64,000 nt of DNA from an uncultured Paracoccaceae bacterium (GTDB lineage Bacteria; Pseudomonadota; Alphaproteobacteria; Rhodobacterales; Rhodobacteraceae), in the NCBI GenBank assembly GCA_937922155.1, contig CAKZVL010000084.1:1-64000 (forward strand). Reading direction: 5' to 3'. The position numbers and the translations under genes were made by a program. Below the pieces are notes generated by a model that saw nothing but the letters and a program-made list of their open reading frames with translations, made no database searches and had not been told where the DNA came from. Shown here in pieces: positions 39,263-48,172 of this stretch. Each line of letters begins with the position of its first letter. Position 1 is the stretch's first letter.

Positions 39263-39934
39263 ATGCAAATCCTACCCCCTCTTACCACCAAAGGACAGCG
39301 GCCCACCAACCAACTCCTGCGGGATCGCACGCAGGGTCACAGCGGGCAAGCCACCCTGTCAGAGGTGTTTACAGACACCGCCAGCGATGCGGCGGGCACC
39401 GGATTTCTATGCGCGCACTTGCAAGGGGCAGAAGCGCCAGTGCTCTGGGTCCAGGATTACCTGACACAACGCGAAGCCGGGCGCCCCTACCTGCCCGGCC
39501 TGCCCGTGCCGCTCAAACTGATTTTTGTGGATGTCTCCAAACCTGTGGACGTGCTTTGGGCCATGGAAGAAGGGCTGCGGTGCACGGGCCTGTCTGCTGT
39601 GGTGGGCGAAGTTTGGGGCGACCCGACTGTTCTGGATTTCACCGCCACCAAACGGCTGGCCTTACGGGCCGAGGCGCGCAGCCTGCCCTGCTGGCTCATG
39701 CGCCGTGGCGCACAGGCCAACCTCAGTGCCGCCCGCGAACGCTGGCGGATCAACAGCCTGCCTTCTGCCCCGGTACGCCACGACATGCGCGCACCGGGCA
39801 AAGCGCTTTGGAAAGCAGAACTTTTTCGCGCGCGCTGGCGCACACCGGGGCAATGGGTCGCCCAACACGGGGCCGAGGGGATCGTTCTGGATCACGGCCA
39901 ACACCCACCGCAGGCGACTGCAATGGATGCGTGA
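39263..39934 (+). CDS. imuA: ImuA-like (SulA-related) SOS protein
   Basis: PVLWVQDYLTQREAGRPYLPGL...LIFVDVSKPVDVLWAMEEGLRCTGLSAVVGEVWG...LTATKRLALRAEA-type; upstream of imuB. Confidence 0.88.
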   Translation: MQILPPLTTKGQRPTNQLLRDRTQGHSGQATLSEVFTDTASDAAGTGFLCAHLQGAEAPVLWVQDYLTQREAGRPYLPGLPVPLKLIFVDVSKPVDVLWAMEEGLRCTGLSAVVGEVWGDPTVLDFTATKRLALRAEARSLPCWLMRRGAQANLSAARERWRINSLPSAPVRHDMRAPGKALWKAELFRARWRTPGQWVAQHGAEGIVLDHGQHPPQATAMDA

Positions 39935-39997
39935 CATGGGCTTCTTTGGTTTTAAAATACGCATAATCCACCGCTATCACAGGCGGATTGACCGGCC

Positions 39998-41869
39998 ATG
40001 AAAGATCTGGACAAGCTGCCCGTGCTGACCTTTCCGCCCCAAGAGGCCCCACGTCAGGCGACCAAAGGTCAGACCACGGACCCCGACACCCTGGCGCGCG
40101 CGATTGCGGCGTTGCAATCCGCGCTGGAAGCCGAAGTTGCCAAACCAAGGCCAGACCCGGAACCAGATCTGCCCGCCTCAGACTGGGGCCAATCAAACGG
40201 GGCTCAAGACGATAGTTTCACACCCCTCGGGGCGCCAACATGGCGCGCAGGGCAAGGGCGTGCGGGGCAAGGCGCCTCAGATGCTCCAAAACATCCAACG
40301 CAGCGTCGGCACACAAACGGCCCCGCCACAGATCGCCAAACCCTTGCACGCCGGATCACCGCGATCCACCTGCCCCGCTTTGCCATCGAACGCTGGCAAC
40401 GCTGGGCGGCGCAACAACCCGACACCCCGCCTCAAGATGTGCCCATGGCTCTCGCCGTGGAAGGGCACCACGGCCCTGTCATCTATGCCACCAACCGCGC
40501 CGCCGAACAGGTCGGCGTGCATATTGACGCCCGCGTGGTCGATGCCCGCGCCCTGATCCCGGATTTGCGGGTGGAATTCGGCGATCTGGATGGGGACACG
40601 CGCGCGCTGCACCGCCTGATGCTGTGGTGTCGGCGCTGGTGCCCTTGGACGGTGGTGGATGGCCCCAACGGGTTGGTGATGGACACCACCGGGTCTGATC
40701 ACCTCTGGGGTGGGGAAGCGGCGATGCTGCGCGAGATCGAAGAACGTCTGGCGCATCTGGGCCTATCTGCCAACCTTGCCACCGCCCCAACCCATGGGGC
40801 GGCTTGGGCCTTGGCCCGCTTTGGCCATGTACGCCATGTGGCACAGGCCGAAACCCTTGCGCCCGACGTCGCACCCTTGCCGGTGCGCGCTTTGCGTCTC
40901 AAGGGCGATACCATCCTGCTTTTGAAACGACTGGGGTTGAAAACCATCGGCGATCTGGCCGCCGTGCCGCGCGCATCGCTCGCCCGACGCTTTAGCCGGG
41001 CAGAGCTTGTGACAAACCCGCTGCTGCGGCTGGACCAAATGATGGGCCGCTTGGGCGAACCTGTGAACGCGCCAGATGACCCGCCCCGCTTTGCGGTGCA
41101 GGCGCAACTGGCCGAACCCGTGCAAGACCCAACACCCCATCTGCCCGCCTTGTGCCGTGAGTTGTGCGCGGGGCTGGACGCCGCAGGCTTTGGCGCGCGC
41201 CGCATCACCGTCACCGTCTATCGCACCGACGGCGAAGTGCGCCACATCACCGTCGCCACCGCCCGCGCGAGCCGCGACCCGGATCATTTGCTGCGTCTGT
41301 TTGATGACAAGCTGGAACGCCTTGATCCCGGCTTTGGCTTTGATCTGATAACCCTTGGCGCAACCGTCATCGAAGAGGTCAGCGTCGCACAAACGCGGCT
41401 GGATGGCAGTGTGGATGACGGGGCAGAACTGGCCCGGCTGATTGATCGCTTGAGCGCGCGTTTGGGGGCCAAATCCGTGCGGGTGCCCGACACGGTGCAA
41501 AGCCATGTGCCAGAACGCGCCCAGATCGACCACCCTGCCATGGCCAGTGCGCCAAAACCAGCAGATACTCTGCGCGACCGACCGATCCGCCTGTTTCACC
41601 CAGCCGAAGAAATCCGTGTGGTCTATGCCGTGCCCGAAGGCCCGCCTGCGCAATTTATCTGGCGGCGGTTGACCCATCGTGTGATCCGCTTTGCCGGGCC
41701 AGAACGGATCGCGCCGGAATGGTGGCGCGACAAACCCGGCACGCGGTTGCGCGATTATTATCGCATCGAAGATCAAACCGGGAAACGGTTCTGGATTTAC
41801 CGCAATGGTGTGCTGGGCGACCGGCGTGGGGAAACCCCACGTTGGTTTGTGCATGGTGTGTTTGGATGA
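39998..41869 (+). CDS. imuB: ImuB, Y-family DNA polymerase-like protein
   Basis: ITAIHLPRFAIERWQRW; LMLWCRRWCPWTVVDGPNGLVMDTTGSDHLWGGEAAMLREIEERLAHLGL; C-terminal RDYYRIEDQTGKRFWIYRNG. Confidence 0.92.
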   Translation: MKDLDKLPVLTFPPQEAPRQATKGQTTDPDTLARAIAALQSALEAEVAKPRPDPEPDLPASDWGQSNGAQDDSFTPLGAPTWRAGQGRAGQGASDAPKHPTQRRHTNGPATDRQTLARRITAIHLPRFAIERWQRWAAQQPDTPPQDVPMALAVEGHHGPVIYATNRAAEQVGVHIDARVVDARALIPDLRVEFGDLDGDTRALHRLMLWCRRWCPWTVVDGPNGLVMDTTGSDHLWGGEAAMLREIEERLAHLGLSANLATAPTHGAAWALARFGHVRHVAQAETLAPDVAPLPVRALRLKGDTILLLKRLGLKTIGDLAAVPRASLARRFSRAELVTNPLLRLDQMMGRLGEPVNAPDDPPRFAVQAQLAEPVQDPTPHLPALCRELCAGLDAAGFGARRITVTVYRTDGEVRHITVATARASRDPDHLLRLFDDKLERLDPGFGFDLITLGATVIEEVSVAQTRLDGSVDDGAELARLIDRLSARLGAKSVRVPDTVQSHVPERAQIDHPAMASAPKPADTLRDRPIRLFHPAEEIRVVYAVPEGPPAQFIWRRLTHRVIRFAGPERIAPEWWRDKPGTRLRDYYRIEDQTGKRFWIYRNGVLGDRRGETPRWFVHGVFG

Positions 41870-41874
41870 GGCCG

Positions 41875-41921
41875 CAAAATTTTTTTGAAAAAATTTGGCA
41901 GGTTTTTTTGAAAAAACCTGT
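41875..41921 (+). repeat. two tandem T/A-rich hairpins at the imuB-dnaE2 junction
   Basis: AAATTTTTTTGAAAAAATTT followed by CAGGTTTTTTTGAAAAAACCTG; each is an inverted repeat. Confidence 0.7.
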
Positions 41922-41956
41922 CGCCTCCGGCGGGAGTATTTTGGGCAAGATGATAG
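41922..41956 (+). repeat. dispersed hairpin/T-tract repeat copy between imuB and dnaE2
   Basis: CGCCTCCGGCGGGAGTATTTTGGGCAAGATGATAG on + strand. Confidence 0.75.
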
Positions 41957-41965
41957 GAACGGCCT

Positions 41966-44900
41966 GTGCCTGAGAATGATCATGCCCATCCCCGCCGCAC
42001 CTTGCCCGACGATGGTGTCTATCCCGCCAATCCGCCGGCCCCTTTTGTGGAACTTGGCCTGACCACCTGTTTTTCCTTTCTGCGTGGCGCGTCGGATGCG
42101 GTTGATTTTTGCACCACGGCTTGGGCGCATGGTTATGATGCCATTGGTTGCGCGGATTTAAACACGCTTGCTGGTGTTGTCCGCCTGCATAGCGAGGCCA
42201 AGAAGGTCAATATACGCCCTGTGATTGGCGCCCGTATCGCGTTGCTGACAGGCGAAGTGTTCCTCGCCTACCCCAAAAACAGGGAAGCCTATGGCCGTCT
42301 GTCGCGTCTTATTTCGAAAGGGCGCATGGCTGACCCAGATGGAAACTGGCAAGCTAAGGGTATCTGCGACCTGACCCTTTCGGATTTGGCCGCGCAGGCC
42401 CAAGACGTCATTTTGATCGCTATCCCGGATGAGGACGTCGCCCGCTTTGCCAAGCGTCTTGCCCATCTAAAACGTCAGCTTCCCACCCTGTCTTATATCG
42501 CCGCTTGCTATCTTTATCGCGGCGATGATGTGGCCCGGATCAATGCGCTTGACGCCCTGTCGGGCCAGCACCGTCTGCAGCTTTTGGCGACCAACGACGT
42601 TCTTTATCACGCGCCCGATCGCCGCCCCTTGCAAGACGTGATGACCTGCATTCGCGAAAAGACGACCATCGACAAGGCCGGGTATCTGCTGGAACCCAAT
42701 GCAGAACGTCATCTCAAAACGCCTGCGCAGATGTGTGAGCTGTTTGCCCAGTGGCCACAGGCGATCCATGCCACCCGCCGTGTGGCAGAAGCCTGCCAGT
42801 TTGACCTAGAGGAATTGGCCTATGAATACCCGTCTGAGGTTATTCCCCAAGATATGACACCGCAGGCCTATCTTGAGAAACTAACATGGGAGGGGGCCGC
42901 GACCCGCTATCCCGATGGCGTCACAGAGGCGACCAAAGCGGTTTTGCGCAAAGAGCTTGCGATGATCCAAAAGCTGGACATCGCGCAGTACTTTCTAACC
43001 ATTCACGATGTGATCGAATTCGCCCGCGGCAAGGGCATTTTGTGCCAAGGGCGCGGATCGGCGGCCAATTCCGCTGTCTGTTATGTGCTGGGCATCACCG
43101 CCGTGGACCCGGCCCAGCATGCCCTTTTGTTTGAACGGTTCATCAGCGAAGAACGCAAAGAACCGCCCGACATCGACGTCGATTTCGAACATGAGCGGCG
43201 CGAAGAAGTGATCCAGCATATTTATCAAAAATATGGCCGTGAGCGTGCTGGATTGTGTGCCACTGTCATCCATTATCGCCCTCGTTCGGCCATCCGCGAG
43301 GTCGGTAAAGTCATGGGGTTAAGTGAGGATGTGACCGGCGCCTTGGCCAAAACCGTTTGGGGATCTTGGGGCAAATCTGTTGACGAAGATCACGCCAATG
43401 AGGCGGGTGTTGATCTGGGCGATCCGGTTATGCGGCGCACGTTGATCTTGGCCCAGCAATTGATTGGGATGCCCCGTCATTTGGGTCAACATGTGGGCGG
43501 TTTTATCCTGACAGAGCGGCCTTTGATCGACACTGTTCCTATCGGCAATGGCGCGATGCCGGATCGGACGTTCATCGAATGGGACAAGGATGATATTGAC
43601 GCGCTTGGCATTCTAAAGGTCGATATCCTCGCCCTTGGCATGCTGACTTGCATCCGCAAATGCTTTGACCTGATCAAGGCGCATTATGGCCAACGCTGGA
43701 CGCTGGCAAATGTCCCACAAGAGGACGCGCGCGTCTATGACATGCTATGCAAGGGCGACAGCATCGGTGTGTTTCAGGTGGAAAGCCGTGCCCAGATCAA
43801 TATGTTGCCGCGCCTGCGTCCGCGCACCTTTTATGATCTGGTGATTGAGGTGGCGATTGTGCGCCCCGGCCCTATTCAGGGCGACATGGTGCATCCGTTC
43901 TTGCGCCGCCGTCAGGGGATGGAACCTGTCGCCTATCCCTCGCCCGGCGCGCCCCATGACCCGGCGGAATTAAAGAACATTTTGGGCCGCACCCTTGGCG
44001 TGCCAATCTTTCAGGAACAAGCGATGAAAATCGCGATTGACGCGGCTGAGTTTAGCCCCGCAGAAGCCAATGAATTGCGCAAGGCGATGGCGACGTTCCG
44101 ATCCAAAGGCACCATTGGTCTGCTTGAGGAAAAGATGGTCAGCCGCATGGTCAAACGCGGCTATGACGAAGACTTTGCAACCCGCTGCTTTAATCAGATC
44201 AAGGGCTTTGGCGAATATGGATTTCCTGAAAGCCATGCAGCCAGTTTTGCGCAGCTTGTCTATGTTTCCAGCTGGTTGAAATGCCATTACCCAGCGGCCT
44301 TTTGCGCGGCGTTGTTGAACTCTCAACCCATGGGCTTTTATGCCCCGGCCCAATTGGTGCGCGATGCCAAAGAACACGGGGTTCAGGTCCGGCCTGCGGA
44401 TGTGAATTATTCGGATTGGGACAACACGCTGGAACCGGCAGAACAGGGTTTTGCCTTGCGCATCGGAATGCGCCAGATCAGCGGGTTTCGCGCCGATGCC
44501 GCCGCCCGTGTGATGGCCGCGCGCGATGCCCCTTACCGTGATCTGGATGATCTGCAACGCCGCGCCGGGATCAGTGCCGCCCATGTGCGCCGCTTGGCAG
44601 AGGCGGATGCAATGCGATCCATGTTCATCGACCGCAGGCAGGCGCTTTGGGAGGCAAAGGGGCTAAAGGACGCGCCAGACCTGCCCCTGTTTCTAGGCGG
44701 CGCGGATGAGGGGAATGAAATCACCGTGCCCCTGCCCGTCATGCCCGTGTGCGAACAGGTGGTCGCCGATTATCAAACCATGCGCCTTAGCCTTAAGGCG
44801 CATCCGCTGTCCTTCCTGCGCAAATCCATGACCCAACAAGGATTCCAAACGACCGAAGACCTCAAAAACGCCCGCAATGGGCAGCGGTTCAAAACTGCAG

Positions 44901-45259
44901 GTCTTGTGCTGATCCGCCAGAAACCGGGCACCGCAAAGGGCGTCTGTTTCATCACGTTAGAGGATGAATTTGGTGTGCTCAACGCCGTGGTCTGGCCCAA
45001 GCTCGTGGAACAATATCGCCGCGTTGTGATGCAATCGCGCGTGCTAGTGATCGAAGGATATGTGCAGCGCGATGTTGAGATTATTCACCTTGTCGCCCAG
45101 CATCTGGAAGACAAATCAGACGTGCTGTTGCGCCTATCCCCCGATGGGTTCCAGCCCGCGCTGGCCCACGCGGATGAGGTCAAAAAACCCATCCCCGCCC
45201 CAACCCGGCGCCATCCACGCAATGTGTCGATCATCCCCAAAAGCCGCGATTTTCATTAG
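41966..45259 (+). CDS. dnaE2: error-prone DNA polymerase DnaE2
   Basis: FVELGLTTCFSFLRGASDAVDFC; CQGRGSAANSAVCYVLGIT; PPDIDVDFEHERREEVIQHIYQKYGRERAG; 1097 aa; GTG start. Confidence 0.96.
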   Translation: MPENDHAHPRRTLPDDGVYPANPPAPFVELGLTTCFSFLRGASDAVDFCTTAWAHGYDAIGCADLNTLAGVVRLHSEAKKVNIRPVIGARIALLTGEVFLAYPKNREAYGRLSRLISKGRMADPDGNWQAKGICDLTLSDLAAQAQDVILIAIPDEDVARFAKRLAHLKRQLPTLSYIAACYLYRGDDVARINALDALSGQHRLQLLATNDVLYHAPDRRPLQDVMTCIREKTTIDKAGYLLEPNAERHLKTPAQMCELFAQWPQAIHATRRVAEACQFDLEELAYEYPSEVIPQDMTPQAYLEKLTWEGAATRYPDGVTEATKAVLRKELAMIQKLDIAQYFLTIHDVIEFARGKGILCQGRGSAANSAVCYVLGITAVDPAQHALLFERFISEERKEPPDIDVDFEHERREEVIQHIYQKYGRERAGLCATVIHYRPRSAIREVGKVMGLSEDVTGALAKTVWGSWGKSVDEDHANEAGVDLGDPVMRRTLILAQQLIGMPRHLGQHVGGFILTERPLIDTVPIGNGAMPDRTFIEWDKDDIDALGILKVDILALGMLTCIRKCFDLIKAHYGQRWTLANVPQEDARVYDMLCKGDSIGVFQVESRAQINMLPRLRPRTFYDLVIEVAIVRPGPIQGDMVHPFLRRRQGMEPVAYPSPGAPHDPAELKNILGRTLGVPIFQEQAMKIAIDAAEFSPAEANELRKAMATFRSKGTIGLLEEKMVSRMVKRGYDEDFATRCFNQIKGFGEYGFPESHAASFAQLVYVSSWLKCHYPAAFCAALLNSQPMGFYAPAQLVRDAKEHGVQVRPADVNYSDWDNTLEPAEQGFALRIGMRQISGFRADAAARVMAARDAPYRDLDDLQRRAGISAAHVRRLAEADAMRSMFIDRRQALWEAKGLKDAPDLPLFLGGADEGNEITVPLPVMPVCEQVVADYQTMRLSLKAHPLSFLRKSMTQQGFQTTEDLKNARNGQRFKTAGLVLIRQKPGTAKGVCFITLEDEFGVLNAVVWPKLVEQYRRVVMQSRVLVIEGYVQRDVEIIHLVAQHLEDKSDVLLRLSPDGFQPALAHADEVKKPIPAPTRRHPRNVSIIPKSRDFH

Positions 45260-45282
45260 CGTCGCGTGGATCAAGATCCGCC

Positions 45283-46512
45283 CTACCCCGGTGACATCCC
45301 GCGCAACCGCTCTGAGCGGCGACGCAACAATTCCACCGTCGTCAACAGTAGGATCGACACGATCACAAGGATCGTTGCAACCGCCAAAATCGTCGGGCTG
45401 ATCTGTTCGCGCAGGCCTGTGAACATCTGCCACGGCAGCGTCTTTTGCGCAGCGGCACCAACGAACAGCACCACGACCACTTCGTCAAAGGATGTGATAA
45501 ACGCAAACAACCCACCCGAAATCACGCCGGGCAAAATCAGCGGCATCTGCACTTTGAAAAACGTGGTGACAGGGTTCGCCCCCATGTTCGCCGCCGCCCG
45601 TGTCAGCGATTTGTCAAATCCGACAAGCGTCGCCGTCACCGTAATGATCACGAACGGAATGCCCAAGGCGGCGTGGGCGAGGATCACTTTGATATAGCCA
45701 GACAAGCTTTTGGAAATGCCCAAGGTGTCTTCCATCCACAGCCCCATCTTGCTGTAGAAAAAGAACATGCCAGTGGCCGAAATAATCAGCGGCACGATCA
45801 TAGGCGAAATCAGGATCGCCATGATGGTCTGACGAAACGGCACATGCGACTGGCTCAGCCCGATGGCGGCCAGCGTGCCCAGCGTCACCGAAATCACCGT
45901 CGCAAAGGGCGCGATGATCAGTGAATTGCGCATTGGGCGCAGCCAATCTTGGTTGGTGAAAAAGTCCTCGTAATGCTTTGTGCTGAAGCCTTCGGCCTTC
46001 AGCGCCAGCATTTCAGGCGTAAAGGTAAAGAAATCTTGCGCATTAAAACTAAGCGGGATGATGATAATGATCGGCGCGATCAAGAAGAAAAAGATAAAAC
46101 CGCAGATGAACAAAAAGCTGTTGTGCCAAAGCACTTGCCGCGTCGTCGCATAAGGTGGCACCCCGGCCCGGTAATCCCCTGAATGCAGCCAATAGGCACA
46201 CCAGCCAAGCACCGCACCACAGATCGCCCCGGCAAGCGCGCCGCCCAATTGTCCAAAAATAAATCCAAGAACCGCAAAACCGATGATCGCAGCCCAACGC
46301 CCCGTCCGGCGCGGCAAAAACCGGCACAGGACAAAGGCGATAACAGCCCCCATCACCAAACCAGCCACCAAACCGGTCAAAATGCCCAGCCCCGCGGCTT
46401 GTCCAGCAAGGATGCCCAATATCGCGCCAAACAACGCCGTGATCGGGATGGTAAAGCCCCACAGGTTGTCTTTCTTCGCCGCGACCTCTGCCGCTGTCAG
46501 TGCAACTGTCAT
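45283..46512 (-). CDS. ABC transporter permease, PotC-like, with N-terminal hydrophobic extension
   Basis: C-terminal half: NSLIIAPFATVISVTLGTLAAIGLSQ...ALGIPFVIITVTATLVGFDKSLTRAAANMGANPVTTFFKVQMPLILPGV (EAA loop). Confidence 0.9.
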   Translation of the reverse strand: MTVALTAAEVAAKKDNLWGFTIPITALFGAILGILAGQAAGLGILTGLVAGLVMGAVIAFVLCRFLPRRTGRWAAIIGFAVLGFIFGQLGGALAGAICGAVLGWCAYWLHSGDYRAGVPPYATTRQVLWHNSFLFICGFIFFFLIAPIIIIIPLSFNAQDFFTFTPEMLALKAEGFSTKHYEDFFTNQDWLRPMRNSLIIAPFATVISVTLGTLAAIGLSQSHVPFRQTIMAILISPMIVPLIISATGMFFFYSKMGLWMEDTLGISKSLSGYIKVILAHAALGIPFVIITVTATLVGFDKSLTRAAANMGANPVTTFFKVQMPLILPGVISGGLFAFITSFDEVVVVLFVGAAAQKTLPWQMFTGLREQISPTILAVATILVIVSILLLTTVELLRRRSERLRGMSPG

Positions 46513-46515
46513 GGC

Positions 46516-48108
46516 CTAGCCCCCCAGCTTTACGTTGTCGATGCCGACGATCCGGTCGTACAGCCAGTAAAACACCAGCACCAAGGCCAGCAGGATCGTC
46601 CCCAGCGCCGCCGCCAAACCCCAATTCAGGCTGGATGAAATGTGGTACGCGATCCGGTTGGAGATAAACACACCTTTGGTCCCGCCAACAATTTCCGGCG
46701 TGATGTAATACCCAATGGCAAGGATGAACACGAGGATCGACCCCGCCCCAATCCCCGGAACCGACTGCGGGAAATAAACCCGCCAAAACGCCGTCCAGTT
46801 CGTCGCACCCAGCGATTTCGCCGCCCGTAGATACGCCGGCGGGATCGTTTTCATCACCGAATAAAGCGGCAGGATCATAAACGGCAGTAGAATATGCGTC
46901 ATCGCAATCACGGTGCCCGTCGCGTTGTTGATCAACGCAAGGCGATTGTCATCGGCCACGATACCGATCCAAACCAGCAGATCATTGATCACCCCTTGTT
47001 GTTGCAACAAAACTTTCCAAGCGGAGGTTCTGACCAAAAGCGACGTCCAGAACGGCAGCAACACAAGGATCATCAGCACATTGGCCGTGCGCATCGGCAG
47101 GTTGGCCAGCAGCCACGCCACAGGATAGCCAAGAAGGATACAAGACCCCGTAATCGCCAGCGACATCAACATCGTGCGCCAGAACAATTTCAAATAAATC
47201 TGTTCATCCTCAGGCCGCCATTCCGCCCCGTCAGGTGTTTTCTGGCGGTCGATGGAGTTGAGGAAATAACCATTGGTGAACTCTGGCGCATAGGTTTGGA
47301 TCGTCTGCCAAACCGCAGGGTCCACCCAATCCTCATCAATGTCTGCAAATTCCGCAGCCAGATCGATGGTTTCGAAATCAACCACCTGCGGCGCAAATTC
47401 GCTCATGATTTCAATGCCTTTTGGGGCATTGGTAAACTTCGGCGCTTCCTTTAGGTCCTCATAAAGGGCGAGGTAAACGCTATTCCACGGCTCTTCCTCG
47501 CGCGGATCATCGCCATCTTCACTGGCAATCGTCGCCGCAAACGCGGCATAGGCAGGTGCTGCCCGCGCGAATGTCGTGAACACGTCCGGGTGCATCTCAA
47601 ACGGCATATCCGGCGTCAGGCCCTCGGCCCCCATCAGATCCGCCCAAAACTCCGCCTCACCCCAGCGCGGATCAAGATCAATAAACTGGTCCGCGTAAAC
47701 TTCGCCAATATCATCAACGCTGCGACCCGACTTGCGGAACAGCGACGAAATCCCCGTCATCTCATAATTCAGACGACTGCCCAGCCGCGTGTGCTGCTTT
47801 TTCTCAACGGCGACCATCAAATCTTGGGTCAGTGCGTAAAAGACGTCTTCGTCAGGGGCCTGCCCAGTTTCGGCATCCCAGTTTTCAAGCGCGGCCACCG
47901 TCGTGGGGAGAACGTCAGAAACGATCTGGTTCTCAACCGAACGGAACAGCATTTGGCCAATAGGAATAATAAAGGTGAACATGATGAACACCAAAAGCGG
48001 GGCAATCAGCGCAAGCGCCCGCAGCTTTTGTCGGCGCAAGGCACGGTTCAAACTGGCCTTTAGCGGGCGCCCGTCTGCGGCCATCATGGGTCCGGTTGCG
48101 TCTGTCAT
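46516..48108 (-). CDS. ABC transporter permease, PotB-like, with a large insertion after TM1
   Basis: LLPFWTSLLVRTSAWKVLLQQQGVINDLL...LRAAKSLGATNWTAFWRVYFPQSVPGIGAGSILVFILAIGYYITPEIVGG. Confidence 0.92.
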   Translation of the reverse strand: MTDATGPMMAADGRPLKASLNRALRRQKLRALALIAPLLVFIMFTFIIPIGQMLFRSVENQIVSDVLPTTVAALENWDAETGQAPDEDVFYALTQDLMVAVEKKQHTRLGSRLNYEMTGISSLFRKSGRSVDDIGEVYADQFIDLDPRWGEAEFWADLMGAEGLTPDMPFEMHPDVFTTFARAAPAYAAFAATIASEDGDDPREEEPWNSVYLALYEDLKEAPKFTNAPKGIEIMSEFAPQVVDFETIDLAAEFADIDEDWVDPAVWQTIQTYAPEFTNGYFLNSIDRQKTPDGAEWRPEDEQIYLKLFWRTMLMSLAITGSCILLGYPVAWLLANLPMRTANVLMILVLLPFWTSLLVRTSAWKVLLQQQGVINDLLVWIGIVADDNRLALINNATGTVIAMTHILLPFMILPLYSVMKTIPPAYLRAAKSLGATNWTAFWRVYFPQSVPGIGAGSILVFILAIGYYITPEIVGGTKGVFISNRIAYHISSSLNWGLAAALGTILLALVLVFYWLYDRIVGIDNVKLGG

Positions 48109-48172
48109 GATATTGTCCCCGGTGTTGCAGGGCGACATAAGCGCCGCCCTGCAAAGCATTGTTTAGATTAGC

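Noticed and set aside
40763-42130. 455-aa reverse ORF opposite imuB/dnaE2
   Set aside because: Fully antisense to clear imuB and dnaE2 coding sequence; no recognisable domain.
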